A stretch of DNA of 64,000 bases, taken from the NCBI GenBank assembly GCA_007258455.2, contig VDFB02254990.1, positions 372,001 to 436,000 of the forward strand. Reading direction: 5' to 3'. Position numbers and translations under genes: made by a program. The notes under the pieces are model-generated. The model was not told the DNA's origin and ran no database searches. It was given only the letters and a program-made list of their open reading frames with translations. Shown here piece by piece: positions 49,099 through 60,473 of the stretch. The number at the start of each line of letters is the position of its first letter. Position 1 is the first letter of the stretch. The stretch comes from Sequoia sempervirens. Its lineage: Eukaryota; Streptophyta; Pinopsida; Cupressales; Cupressaceae.

Positions 49099-52000
49099 CT
49101 AAAAAATATGGGCACTAAGGCCCATTGAACTGGCACACCACCTAAACTTGTCTGTGCTCACTGGCTTCGTCAATGCATCTGCAACATTCTCCAAAGTATC
49201 AACTTTTTCCAAACTGACCTTTCCATACTCAACCATATCTCATACAAAGTGGTATTGTACATCAATATGTTTCATCCTGGCATGGAAAGTTGGATTCTTT
49301 ACCAGACAAATGACACTCTGACTATCACATAAGATTGTTATTTCCCCTGCATCAAAACCAATGTTAGAACACAAACATTTCAACCATACAACTTCTTTAC
49401 AAGCATGAGTAGCTGCCATGTATTCAACCTCTATAGTGGACAAAGTGACTACAGCCTACCGCTTGCTCATCCAGCTCACTGCACCACCATTCAACATGAA
49501 AACGTATCCATTAGTGGATCTTCTGCTGTCAATGTCCCCTGCCCAATCAGAGTCTACATAACCATGAATGTTGAGATTCCTTTGTGATTCAACCGAATTA
49601 CCATGGTAACACAATGCAAAATCTGAAGTTCCCTTCAAATAGCTAAACACCCTCTTCACAGCATCCCAATGTATTCTTCTTGGATTAGCCATAAATTGAC
49701 TAAGTACTCCCACTGCTTGGGAAATGTCTGGTCTTCTAGAGACCATTCCATACATGAGACTACCTACAACACTAGCATAGGGCACACTGGTCATGTCCTC
49801 CATCTCAGTAGGAGATTTTGGACAGTCCTCAACAAATAGCTTCATTCCCTGTATGACTGGAACAACTAACTATTTGCAATCATTTATACAAAATCTCTCT
49901 AGAATAGTCTTTATATACTTACTCTGACTGAGCCAAAGCTTTCTATTCTTCCTGTCCCTGGTTATCTCCATCCCCAGAATATACCTTGTTGCACCAAGAT
50001 CCTTCATTTCGAACTTAGTAGACAACTAAGACTTAAGATCAGAAATCATTAGCTTGTTATTTCCTATGAACATCATATCATCAACATAAAGAGCAATAAC
50101 AAGCACTCCATCACTTTCAGCTTTATAATATACATAGTGATCAGATTTTGATCTCACAAAGCCTAAAGATAATACATAGGTATCAAATTTTTGGTACCAC
50201 ATTCTAGGTGACTGCTTTAACCCATACAAAGACTTTTTTAATTTTCACACCAGTTTCTCTTTACCTTTCTCAACAAAGTGCTCAGGCTGGGACATATAGA
50301 TTTCTTCTTCAAGATCACCATGAAGAAATGGTGTCTTCACATCCATCTGTTCAACCTCTAAGTCATAAGCTGCTGCAAGTGACAATAGAAATCTAATGGA
50401 CGTCAGCTTTGCTACAGGAGAAAACATTTCCCCATAGTCAATTCCCTCTACCTGGGAATAACCCTTTGCAACTAGTCGTGCTTTGTATTTTTCTACACTG
50501 CCATCCAGACCAATCTTTTTCTTAAATACCCATTTACAACCCACAGGTTTTCTGCCTTTAGGCAAGGGCACCAGACTCTAGGTTTCATTTTTATCTAATG
50601 ACGCCATTTCTTCCTCCATGGCTTCCAACCAAGAATCTGAATCAGACATTTTAATTGTCTCCTTTACAGTCCTAAGCTCATCAGTGCTAGAAATCAAGGT
50701 ATAGGCATAGGTAGAATCAATTAATGAGAACCCATACCTATCTAGTTGTTTCCTTTCTTGGGTTGACCTCCTCACTGGCTGAGGCTGAGGTTCATCTTCT
50801 TCAGAGCTTTCAAAACTGCTTGAGCTCTCCTCAGTTTCAGGTACATTTTGAATCTTCAATTCCTCTTTCTCTGGTGTAGGAGGAATTGCTGCTACATCCT
50901 TACTATTTTTTGAATTTGTCTCTGACTGCAGATCCAAGGTGGAAGGTTTCAGCAAACAAAAGATTACACTTCTATTGTATACAACCTTCTCTGTAACAAG
51001 ATTCCAAGGCTTGTATCCTTTGATGTTAGCACTATAGCCAATAAATATACACTTAACAGCCTTGTTGTCCAACTTAGATCTTTTTACATTTGACACATGT
51101 ACATATGCTTCACAGCCAAAGACTCTAATATGTCTAAGAGAGGGCTTCTTACCAAACCACGCTTCCATAGGTGTCTTGTCAACAAGAGCAGAGTTTGGAG
51201 ACCGATTAACCAAGTAACATGCAGTAGTAGTAGCTTCAGCCTAGAACTTTTCCTCCAAACCAGCACTACTAAGCATACTTTGTGCTCTCTCCATCACTGT
51301 CCTATTGAACCTTTCTACAACTACATTCTGTTGTGGTGTGTAAAGTGTAGTCTTGTGTCTTTTGATTCCATGGTCTTTACAATATCTTTCAAATTCATCA
51401 GAACAAAATTCACCGCCATTATCAGTCCTTAAGCATTTTATTGTTTTACCAGTCTAATTTTCAACAAGATTTTTAAACTCCTTAAATCGACTGAACACTT
51501 CTGATTTACTTTTCAAAAAATATATAAATGCTCTTCTTGAATAATCATCAATGAATGACACATAGTATCTTGTTTTAGACAAAGAAGGAACATCTACTAG
51601 ACCAAACACATCCGAATGAATATAGTCTAACAAACTAGAAGTTTTATGAGGACTATCATAAAATGAAACATGATGATGCTTTCCATATATACAGTGTTCA
51701 CAAAATTCAAATTCCAGATTACAATATTCAAGACCCTCAACCAGTTTTCTATTCTTCAAGGTTTTTAAACCTTTTTCTCCTATGTGGCCTAACCTATGAT
51801 GCCAAAGCATAGTCTTTTCTGCAGGAAGTTTTACTTCCATAGAGTTTACATAATTAGGGACAATTCCCTATTTACCTCCATGAGCAACTTTCAGTGACTT
51901 CGAAGAGACATTGTTACAATGAACAACTTGTGCATCCAGCTTGTACAAGGTACCAATTTGAGCACCTCTAGCCAACACTATTGAACCTCTAGTCATGTTG

Positions 52001-53106
52001 CAGCCACTTCCCGAGAACAAGACTTGTAATCCGATATCATTTAGCTTACTAACAAAAAGTAGATTTCAAGCCAGACCTAGTATGTGCATAACATCATTGA
52101 TCCCCTTTATTCTGCCATCAGGGAATTGGATTCTGACTCTTCCACAGCCAACAATTTCCAAGGTTGAATCACTCACCAAGTACACCTTTCCACCATCGTA
52201 TTCTTCATACTTTTTAAACCATTTTCTGTGAGATGTCATGTGGAACGATGCTCTAGAATCGATCAATCAGACATCATCTGATGCCTAAGTAGCCAAGGCT
52301 GCAATGAAGGTGTCACCATCACTATGAGAAGAACCATTATTGAAAGATCCTTTCTTTTTCTTTTTCTCCTCTTTACAACCCTTTCAGACATGACCAGGTT
52401 GCCCACAGTTCCAACACTTCACCTTGGACTTCTTGCCAGGAGACTTTGATCTCCCCTCTGATTTCGATTTGGACTTCTTGTCCTTCTTCTTGCCTTTCTC
52501 CTTTGACCTTCATCTGACAACAAGAGCCTCCTTCGCCATCTCAAAATATTTTCTTCTCATTTCTTCTGACAGTAAAGAACCAACAATATCTTCCATTTTG
52601 AAACTGTATGTTGTACTCCCAATAGCCATCACTAGATGATCCCATGAGTCTGGCAAAGAACATAACAAAAGCATACAAAGATCTTCTTCTTCAATCTTTA
52701 CACCAACATATGTTAATTGTGCAAGCAGCATGTTGAATGCATTCAAATGATCAGCTATAGACCCTCCTTCCTGCATTCTCAAAGAGTAAAGCTTCTTTCT
52801 CATGAATAGTTTATTCACCAAACATTTCCCTTGATAAATAGATGCCAGTCTCTTCCACAAGAGAGAAGCAGACTTCTCTTCATGCACATTGAGAAGAACT
52901 AAGTCTGCCAAATAGAGCCTTATCAACCCCTTTGCTTTTCTATCTGCAAGGTCTCATTCTTCTTGCTTCATGCCTATAGGTTTACTTCCAGACATAGCAA
53001 GCCAAAGGTCTTGATCTACTAAGAGATCCTCCATCTTGAGTTTCCACAATTCAAAGTTACTGCCACTGAATTTCTCTATTTCAATCTTCCTAGAGGAACT
53101 AAACAT
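49099..53106 (-). pseudogene. Copia gag-pol, one frame of 1336 codons with about fifteen stops
   Basis: From ATG at 53106 to the terminal TAG at 49099 the frame never shifts. Gag: KIEIEKFSGSNFELWKLKM, LASIYQGKCLVNKLFMRKKL; zinc knuckle CWNCGQPGHV-x3-C near 52400; protease near 52255 LIDSRASFHMTS (family D-S-G, here D-S-R); integrase HHRLGHIGEKGL, IDDYSRRAFIYFLKSKSEVF, CLRTDNGGEFCSDEFERYC, VFGCEAYVHV; RT GCKWVFKKKIGLDGSVEKYK, QMDVKTPFLHGDLEEEIYMS, LYVDDMMFIG (catalytic YVDD); RNase H YVDSDWAGDIDSRRSTNGYV, STIEVEYMAATHACKEVVWL, DSQSVICLVKNP, HIDVQYHFV. Length and order are typical for the family. The stops fall mostly on expected W, R or Q codons. Confidence 0.95.
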
Positions 53107-53202
53107 GTCTTAATCTGTAAATAGAAATAACAATCTCTACAAAACTCCCACTAAATAGTATTGACTCAAAAAACCCAATATACCCCCAAGGATAACACAA
53201 CT

Positions 53203-53220
53203 GGCCAGGCCCTGATACCA
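53203..53220 (-). other. Copia primer-binding site
   Basis: TGGTATCAGGGCCTGGCC on the - strand, 2 nt inside the 5' LTR, matches the plant initiator-Met tRNA primer site (TGGTATCAGAGC). Confidence 0.92.
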
Positions 53221-53222
53221 CT

Positions 53223-54773
53223 TGTAAGGAAAACTAGATGCAGAAAACAATTTTCCTAATGTCAATACCTTAGGAAAGAATGCAGAAGTACTTCTAGTTT
53301 TTCAATTACAGTCAAATTGAGATGTACTACGAGATAGATTACAGAAATAGAGTATTTAGACAAACACACATGAACACCAGATATAAGTGGGAAAACCCTT
53401 ATAGGAGAAAAACCCACCACACCAAGAGAAATCACTTTGTATTATAGTAATCAAAGTTACATACAATTCCAGACTTATCTTTCTGGTGTCATTAAACAAC
53501 AACATTCATCAAGTACATTCTTTGAACAAAAAACTTTCAGGTTACAACCTTTACATATTTTTAATCCTTCACTGATACAGTTTGAATTCTTCACACTTCA
53601 CTATTGATCGAACTACTATCCAACATCAAAACATCTACAATTTCCAACTATATCCATGGCGTTCCCTGACTGTTGAGCTCCCTCAAAGAACCGTCGCAAG
53701 GAATAGACTCCCAATGGTTCCAATTCGGCTCTTTTGATTTGTCCATGTGATGCCACATCATAAGTCATACACAGTCAACAAAATTTGAATTACATTGGCA
53801 TCTCGGTGAGACACTAATAATGTCTTGCCGATGCCACATTGACCTCTTATTGATGTCGCCAACAGCCTCTGTAGTTTCCAAGATATTATATCGAGCTCCA
53901 ACAGATATACCAAGTCATCATGTAGTCGTTCTGACTTATCGCTTTCGCCAAAAGGTCATGGAAAAAGACCAAGGTTATACCGAAGTTCCCATATCTACCG
54001 AGCACCCAACGGAAGTCGGGAAGACTTACTCCTATCGCCAAGAGTTCATAGCAATATTCATGTGCTACTCCAAAGTGTTCACCTATTGCCAAAACATTTG
54101 TCCATCGCTAAGACTTCTTATCGATCTCTATGACTTATCCCGAACACCTTTTGTCTATTGCTAAGAGTTACCCCGACAATCATCAGCTATTGGCAAGACA
54201 ATAGCTTATCGCTCAGACTCAATAACGAAACCTAAGAGTTATATCGATAACTCTCGAGTAGTCCCTATCGACATAGCTTTCTTCTATTGCTAAGACCTTC
54301 CGTGATAGCTTTGAGTTATACTGAAGATAACACTTAAGTCTTCCTAATGAAACAAAACAAGCAAACACTGTTGACATAACATTTTCTTTTGCGGTGACAT
54401 CTTACCGAGTGAATATAGGTTATTCCAAAGACCTCAATACATACACTGTCAGCGAGAGATAAACACTTCGCTGAGACATCTCTTCAAATGTTGAAGCCAC
54501 TCTGAAACTCCAGTCGCCAAGAGTCTCGTCGATACACAACAGAAAGACCTTTCGGCCAAGGCTCTCCCGAGCGCTATGAGGTCATAGCGAATAAACCAAG
54601 CTACAGCGATAGACTCCACATTGTACCTTTTAGTAGGACAATACCTAGGTCACAGTGACCTATTCAAAATTGGATAAACCAAACTGCTAGTCGGCCAGAC
54701 AATCAGAATGTCACACCGACATTGCTCTAAAGGAGGTTTCAGCCTGAAATGTTTGAGGCACATATTTCCAACA
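53223..54773 (-). repeat. Copia 5' LTR
   Basis: Pairs with 47492-49041; TG and CA ends; flanked by CACAG at 54774-54778. Confidence 0.93.
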
Positions 54774-54778
54774 CACAG

Positions 54779-54838
54779 TATGTGGTTGAATCAACAAGAG
54801 TCTTTATTGATAAAGAGAAAGTAGTTGCACAATTGAAG
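54779..54838 (+). pseudogene. GAPDH exon B, copy 1, second part
   Basis: Continues the exon interrupted at 47491: YVVESTRVFIDKEKVVAQLK, then GTATAT donor. The family reads [20 protein letters not shown], so identity is clear. Confidence 0.9.
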
Positions 54839-55144
54839 GTATATCATTAGCAAGCTTTTGGTAGAATACTATGTGCAAGTGTTTTTTTAATATCAACATT
54901 TTGGTAGATGGCTTTATTCATCTTGATGACTGGATCACATAATGTGACTTTTTGATAAAAAAAATGCACAACTTAATGAACCATGAAATTATCATGGCTC
55001 TAATAATTTTAATATATAAGGTATTTGATATTCTTATCAAGCAACTAGTTAGTTACATTAATGTTGTTGCAGAATAAGGAATGTGATTCTTGACATGTCA
55101 TTATGAATATTTACGTACATGCCTAATCCAATTCAATTCTTTAG

Positions 55145-55244
55145 AAATTTAGAAGAAATTCCCTAGGGTTTGGTTGGTGTAGAGTATGTGGTTGAATCAA
55201 TAAGAGTCTCTATTGATAAAGAGAAAGCAGTTGCACAATTGAAG
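55145..55244 (+). pseudogene. GAPDH exon B, copy 2 (unpaired)
   Basis: After CTTTAG it reads the EEIP-stop-G stretch, then VEYVVESTRVSIDKEKAVAQ LK in frame, ending at GTATAT. The TAG stands for the family tryptophan of EIPWGE. No exon A precedes it. Confidence 0.88.
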
Positions 55245-55514
55245 GTATATGATTTTTTATGTCTAATAATTTTTAATTAGCAAGGTTTTGGTACAATACT
55301 ATGTGCAAGTGTTTTTTCCATATCATCATTTTGGATCATTCTTGGATCCTTTTGGTAGATGGATTTCTTCATCTTGGTGATTGGATCACAAAATGTGATT
55401 TGTTGATACACAAAAAAATGCACAGTAATGAACCATGGAAATATCATGTCTCTAAAACTTTTATTATATTAGGTATTTGATATTCTTTCCCATCAGCTAG
55501 TTAGTTACATTTAG

Positions 55515-55630
55515 ACCTATGTGTTGAAATATCATAGTGTCAATAGCTAGTGGAAGAAACATGAAGTGAAGGTCAAGGATGAAAAAAATTTACTTTTGGG
55601 TGAGACACACATAGCTATATTTGGTTGCAG
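55515..55630 (+). pseudogene. GAPDH exon A, copy 2
   Basis: TYVLKYHSVNS, stop, WKKHEVKVKDEKNLLLGETH, AIFGC, then GTAAGT donor. One in-frame stop replaces the glutamine before WKKHE. Confidence 0.88.
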
Positions 55631-55772
55631 GTAAGTCATTTTAAATGTTTGATGATAAGCTTCAATAAGAAATTTCATGAGAAAAGTGTTTATAGGGGTT
55701 ATATTTTTTGCTTTTATTTGATGTGTTGTAATGAGTATTTACATACATGTATAATCCAATTCAATTATTCAC

Positions 55773-55872
55773 AAATTTAGAAGAAATTCCATAGGGTGAG
55801 GTTTGTGTAGAGTATGTGGTTGAATCAACAAGAGTATTTATTTATAGAGAGAAATAAGTTGAACAAGTGAAG
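55773..55872 (+). pseudogene. GAPDH exon B, copy 3
   Basis: Follows A copy 2 after 142 bp. The 3' splice site is mutated (CAC instead of TAG). It reads EEIP, stop, GEVCVEYVVESTRVFIYREK and ends at GTATAT, again with the shared TAG. Confidence 0.86.
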
Positions 55873-56227
55873 GTATATCATTTTTTACCTCTAATAATTT
55901 TGAATTAGCAAACTTTTGGTAGAATAATATCTACAAGTTTTTTTTTTTATATCGACATTTTTTTATCATTTTGGGATCCTTTTGGTAGATTTATTTCTTC
56001 ATGCTGATGATTGTCCATCACAGAATGTGATTTATTGACACAAAAAAATTTGCAAAGTAATGAACCATGGAAATATCATGTCTCTAATACTTTTATTATA
56101 TAAGGTATTTGATATTCTTTTCAAGCAGCTAGTTAGTTACATTAATTTTGTTTCAGAATAAGGAATGTGATTCTTGATGTGTTGTTATGAATATATATGT
56201 ACATGTCTAATCCAATTCAATTCTTCA

Positions 56228-56329
56228 AAAATTCAGAAGAAAATCCCTAGGGTGAGGTTGGTGTAGAGTATTTGGTTGGAATCAACAAGAGTCTTTATTG
56301 ATAAAGAGAAATTATATGTACAATTGAAG
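56228..56329 (+). pseudogene. GAPDH exon B, copy 4 (unpaired)
   Basis: Shared TAG at the EIP-W position, then GEVGVEYLV and a small insertion in the VES segment that shifts the frame; the donor GTATAT is kept. Confidence 0.85.
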
Positions 56330-56598
56330 GTATATAATTTTTTACCTCTAATAATTTTGAGTTGACAAGGTTTTTATACAATATTGTGTGCAATTTTTTT
56401 TTTATATCAACATTTTGGATCATTCTGGGATACTTTTGGTAGATGGATTTCTTCATCTTGATGCTTGGATCGCAGAATGCATTTTTTTGATACAAAAAAA
56501 ATTGCACAGTAATGAACCATGGAAATATCATGTCTCTAGTAATTTTATTATATAAGGTATTTGATATTCTTTCCCAGTATCTAGTTAGTTACATTTAG

Positions 56599-56714
56599 AC
56601 CTATGTATTGAAATATCATAGTGACGATGGCTAGTGGAAGAAACATGAAGTGAAGGTCAAGGATGAAAATACTTTACTTTTTGGTGAGAAACACGTATCT
56701 ATATTTGGTTGCAA
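56599..56714 (+). pseudogene. GAPDH exon A, copy 3
   Basis: TYVLKYHSDDG, stop, WKKHEVKVKDENTLLFGEKH, VSIFGC, then GTAAGT. DENTLLFGEKHV is the closest of the three to the family DEKTLLFGEKPV. Confidence 0.88.
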
Positions 56715-56856
56715 GTAAGTCATTTTAAATGTTCGATGATAAGCTTCCATGACAGATTTCATGAGAAAAGTGTTTATAGGGTTCAAAATTTTTGCTTTTA
56801 TTTGATGTGCTGTTATGAATATTTGCATAAATATGTAATCCAATTCAATTCTTTAG

Positions 56857-56956
56857 GCATTCAAAAGAAATTCCCTAGGGTGAGGTTGGTGTAAAGTATG
56901 TGGTTGAATCAACAAGAGTCTTTATTGATAAAGAGAAAGGAGTTGCAAAATTGAAG
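56857..56956 (+). pseudogene. GAPDH exon B, copy 5
   Basis: Follows A copy 3 after 142 bp; shared TAG, then GEVGVKYVVESTRVFIDKEK GVAKLK and GTATAT. The intron after it runs into RT-3 at 57286. Confidence 0.87.
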
Positions 56957-57285
56957 GTATATTGTTTTTAACCTCTAATAATTTTGAATTAGCTAGCCTT
57001 TGGTAGAAAACTATGTGCAAATGTTTATTTTATATCAACATTTTGGATCTTTCTGGGATCCTTTTGGTGGATGGATTTTTTCATCTTAATGATTGGATCA
57101 TAGAATGTGATTTGTTGATATAAAAAAACATTTGCAAAGTAATGAACCATGTAAATATGATGTCTCTATTACTTTTATTATCTAAGGTATTTGATATTCT
57201 TTTCAAGTAGCTAGTTAGTTACATTAATGTTGTTCCAGAATAAGGAATGTGATTCTTGATGTGTTATTATAAATATTTGCGTACA

Positions 57286-58302
57286 TGTTGGTTAACAAAT
57301 TTGTCACTTTAAGTTTATACTCTCTTTCCCATGTCAATGAAAATCTGACCAATAGTTGAGACACTTGCAATGATAGTTGTGAATGCTCTCTACTTATTTT
57401 ACAAGGCACAACTACCTTTGGAAGATATGCAATGAATGAGAAAACAGAGTATGATTTTGAGCACAAAATAGAAAAGGCGGACTAACATATACCCATAACC
57501 ATCAAAGTATATGTGAAAGATTAAAACTGAAATGAAGAGGATGCAAGTTAGATGACTCACAATTCACATATCCCAACACTCTAATCGGTAAATAAAAAAA
57601 GGTGAACAACAGACCCTTCCCAAAAGATAATTTAATTGTGAATTCAAAGATTCAAAAATTAAAAAACATAAACACAATCTAGAATAATAGATGTAACATT
57701 GAAGAGTGATTATGGAGACACAAAGGACATGGCAACCAAAGAGAGTATTAATAAATTCAAAGATTTAGAAATAATCCCCTTATTTCTCCAATATACAAGT
57801 TCAAAGACTCCACATCTGATACAACAAAATGTGCTTGAGAAAGAAAATATGATTCTTGCTTCCTTTGTTCCCATGCTAAAAAAGATAGATGTAAAGATAG
57901 GAAAAAAAATACCCCATTGTTTAAAAGATACATATTTATAAGCCTTCCCAAGTAAGACTCTCCTGTTACCATAACCGCCTTTTCCAATTTGATTCTTTTT
58001 TCAAAGAGTTAATATCTTTTTTCAACCGCATGGCTTTTCAAATTATTTCAGAGAAGCGTTTGGTCTTTTAGTTAAAAAATCATTTGCATATTCTCTCATT
58101 TCCATTTGCATAGAAGAATAAGAAGGCAAGAATCTAAAAGATTTGGACTGAAGTGAAAAAGCCACTGAGAGAGAAATAATTAGAATAAATTTCACAACAT
58201 ATGCACTTTATCCTAATTTTTCCTCTTCACATAAGTAAGTGCTTCTTGCATTTGATTTTCTAACTCCACTCCTGAAATACATATTTGAGATCTATATGTG
58301 CT
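57286..58302 (-). repeat. RT-3 3' LTR, portion verified against the 5' LTR
   Basis: Aligns with 62353-63364. At 58302 the partner is interrupted by MITE copy 7, so the remainder of this LTR cannot be checked; it probably continues into the RING fragment. Confidence 0.82.
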
Positions 58303-58360
58303 GCATTTATGATATAACCAATGGAAAGGAGCCTTTTTTTTTTTTTTTCACAATCATTAT

Positions 58361-58635
58361 GTAAAGAATATCTTCAGTGCGACCTTGATATTCCTTTGGG
58401 AGTGTCTTTGTTGCCAATAAAGCATCAAGCATTCCAAAATACATAGTCACGTCTCACAAATATTTAATACATATTGGACATGTATAATGAGAGCATGTGT
58501 AAGCCCAAAAACAAGTTGAGTGCATTAAGTGCCCACAATGAAGTGCCTTTATTGGGTCCCTAGATGTAGAGATAAAATCATTACAAATTAGGCAGTTTGA
58601 TTCAAAACCTTTCTCCCAAAATTTGTGTACTCTAT
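58361..58635 (-). pseudogene. BRUTUS-like RING-finger fragment captured in or beside the RT-3 3' LTR
   Basis: The - strand reads EKGFESNCLICNDFISTS, then IKALHCGHLMHSTCFWAYTC, SHYTCPICIKYL, stop, then MYFGMLDALLATKTLPKEYQ GRTEDIL in frame. This matches the RING of the plant hemerythrin/CHY/RING E3 ligases BRUTUS and BTS-like (family wording EKGLETNCPIC, ALPCGHFMHSDCFQAYTCSH, YFGMLDALLA, LPEEYRDRCQDIL). All RING metal ligands (C-x2-C, C-x-H, x2-H-x2-C, C-P-I-C) are present despite one stop where the family has a short S-L-G-D link. BRUTUS proteins regulate iron homeostasis. Hemerythrin and CHY parts are not visible here. Confidence 0.88.
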
Positions 58636-58649
58636 CTGGATTGTCTGGA

Positions 58650-60470
58650 TTCTTCCCAAGTAGTACAAATAATGGAAAAATTGTTAATTTGAATAGGCTT
58701 CAAACCATGGACTTTTGAACACAATTTTTCAAATTGATCGTAGAGATTGTAATGTAAGTAATTTTGAAGCAAGAGATTCAACAATGTTTCCTATCCTAGT
58801 TCATCATGTCGCAATTTTGGTGTCTAGTGCAAAACAAGAAGAGTACCTATTATTTCAACAAGAGAATCTATCAACTCATAGTTGTACAAGTAAAAAAAGT
58901 AAAACATAGTAGCTAAAACATCAAGTATTCTTCGATTTTAATTGCTTCAAACAAGAAATGGCATCTGAAGAGCATTTTTTGGCCTCATGGTATTGTTTTT
59001 GGTCAATTAACAATATTAATACCAACAAGTATGCAAATATCCCCAACTCTAGAAGAATGTTATTCTTGGAGGAAACAACTTGATTTCTTGTTGGGGGAGT
59101 ATCCACCTCCATATCCTTTTCTTATTCCTCTTGAAGTATCACCTACCATTGTAATGTGCTACATTGTTTCAGATTGGCCATTTGCATTCACTAGAAAGTT
59201 TCTAAATCCAATTCAATAGACCTTTCTATTGGATATCCTACGGTCATCTCAAAGTCATCATGCCAATGAGTCCATGTTCCCTATTATGGAAGAGGAAAAC
59301 TCGCAATTTCCGTGGATTCTAGTTTTTCACTTCACCACTTGCATTTTCTTTGATGAATATCCATAAGCTATTGCAAACAATCGGAACCCTAAAATTTCCA
59401 ACCGGAGTTGAGTGATCGAGGAAATGTATAACTTTAAAACCAATGTCAGGGATCTTTGAGGTTTTGGAACTTGGAAATCTCTTGTCACTTAAAGAATGGT
59501 GGGGCCTTTAATAAACATTAAAGTTAGGGTGCCCATGTATTAAATCTCCATCTTTTAAAAATCTCTCATCAAATGACTTTAATAAAGTCTTCAATTTATT
59601 TTTAAAATTTTCATGTGAAAGTTACTTTTAATAAAGTTTCCCAAATTCCACTTTCACTTTATGTAATTTTCTCCCCTTCTAATTAACTTTCAACCTTGGG
59701 AAAATTAACAATTTTTTTTTATGCTTCACAATATTTAAATGCTGCCCAAGATTAATATAATGTCTTTGTTAATTTCCCCTAAAGCTATGCCTTGACCAAA
59801 AACACAGAATCCTTCATAACTTTCACACAGAAAATCCTTTTCACACTAAATTTGGAAAACAAGAGGATTGGGTAGTCTTGAGCAAGACCCAAAAATATTT
59901 TAATTTCCAACAACATAGAAATCTAATTTTTACTTAGTTTGTGAATCATGAGCAAAAAAATGTGAAGCTAAGAATTTCACAAATGATAAAGCATATGAGC
60001 ATGAGGACTAGCTGGATTGGTTGAAATATGGTCAAGGTCATGCTCATGAAAGGATTTCGCATCAACTATTTTAGATTTAAAAAATTGATTATTTTTGTGA
60101 GTTGGCAAGCTCTGGAGGATATAGGATGCACAAAATTTTGAAAATTTTCAAGATCAAAATTTGGGGTAACATTAGCTCTTATTGGGGACTGTATTTTTGT
60201 AGAAAAGGTAAAGAACTCCAGAAGCTTTGGGGAAGATTAGTCAAGTCTATTGGGAAATAGAGACAGAGAAAACAAGGGAAAAGGAGCCAAAGCAAGCTAA
60301 AAATGGGACCAAACCAAAAGACTCAAAGTAAAAGCAATCTAAGACACCTATATGCACTTGGACTCGGTGCAAAATAACCAACTACCAAAAAGACTATGTA
60401 AATCCATTAACAGGCTAGGAAAAATAAATGCTTGAGTGGAAAAGAGAGGTATACCCATGAAGCACTTGGA
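58650..60470 (-). other. RT-3 internal or LTR sequence, unassigned
   Basis: Short open stretches only (for example 58921-59112). No recognisable domain. The boundary between the 3' LTR and interior must lie in or before this segment; a pyrimidine tract on the + strand near 59670 (TTTTCTCCCCTTCT) is one candidate for the purine tract. Confidence 0.35.
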
Positions 60471-60473
60471 AAC

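Larger units (their letters stand above)
47492..54773 (-). mobile_element. complete Ty1/copia retrotransposon, 7.28 kb
   Basis: LTRs of 1550 bp (47492-49041) and 1551 bp (53223-54773) flank a 4.18-kb interior. The target duplication is CACAA/CACAG (47487-47491, 54774-54778), and the empty site is preserved in sister GAPDH exons. The primer site lies at 53203-53220 and the purine tract AAGTGGGAGAT at 49042-49052. Gag-pol order is gag, zinc knuckle, protease, integrase, RT, RNase H, i.e. Copia. The LTRs differ from each other at scattered, mainly transition sites, so the insertion is not recent. It sits inside a GAPDH exon B. Confidence 0.95.
47193..57285 (+). repeat. tandem array of GAPDH exon pairs (pseudogene), split by a Copia element
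   Basis: Three copies of exon A (47193, 55515, 56599) and five of exon B (47452, 55145, 55773, 56228, 56857) lie in one direction with their introns. After removing the Copia element the order is A-B, B, A-B, B, A-B. Exon B donors are spaced 406, 628, 457 and 627 bp apart, so the higher-order unit [B][A-B] is about 1.03-1.08 kb. A-to-B introns are 142-143 bp, with GT and AG ends mostly kept. The array is broken at 57286 by RT-3 and presumably continues beyond it. Confidence 0.88.

Noticed and set aside
53820..54164. 114-aa + strand ORF within the Copia 5' LTR
   Set aside because: It lies in U3 and is not open in the other LTR; a chance ORF in motif-rich sequence.
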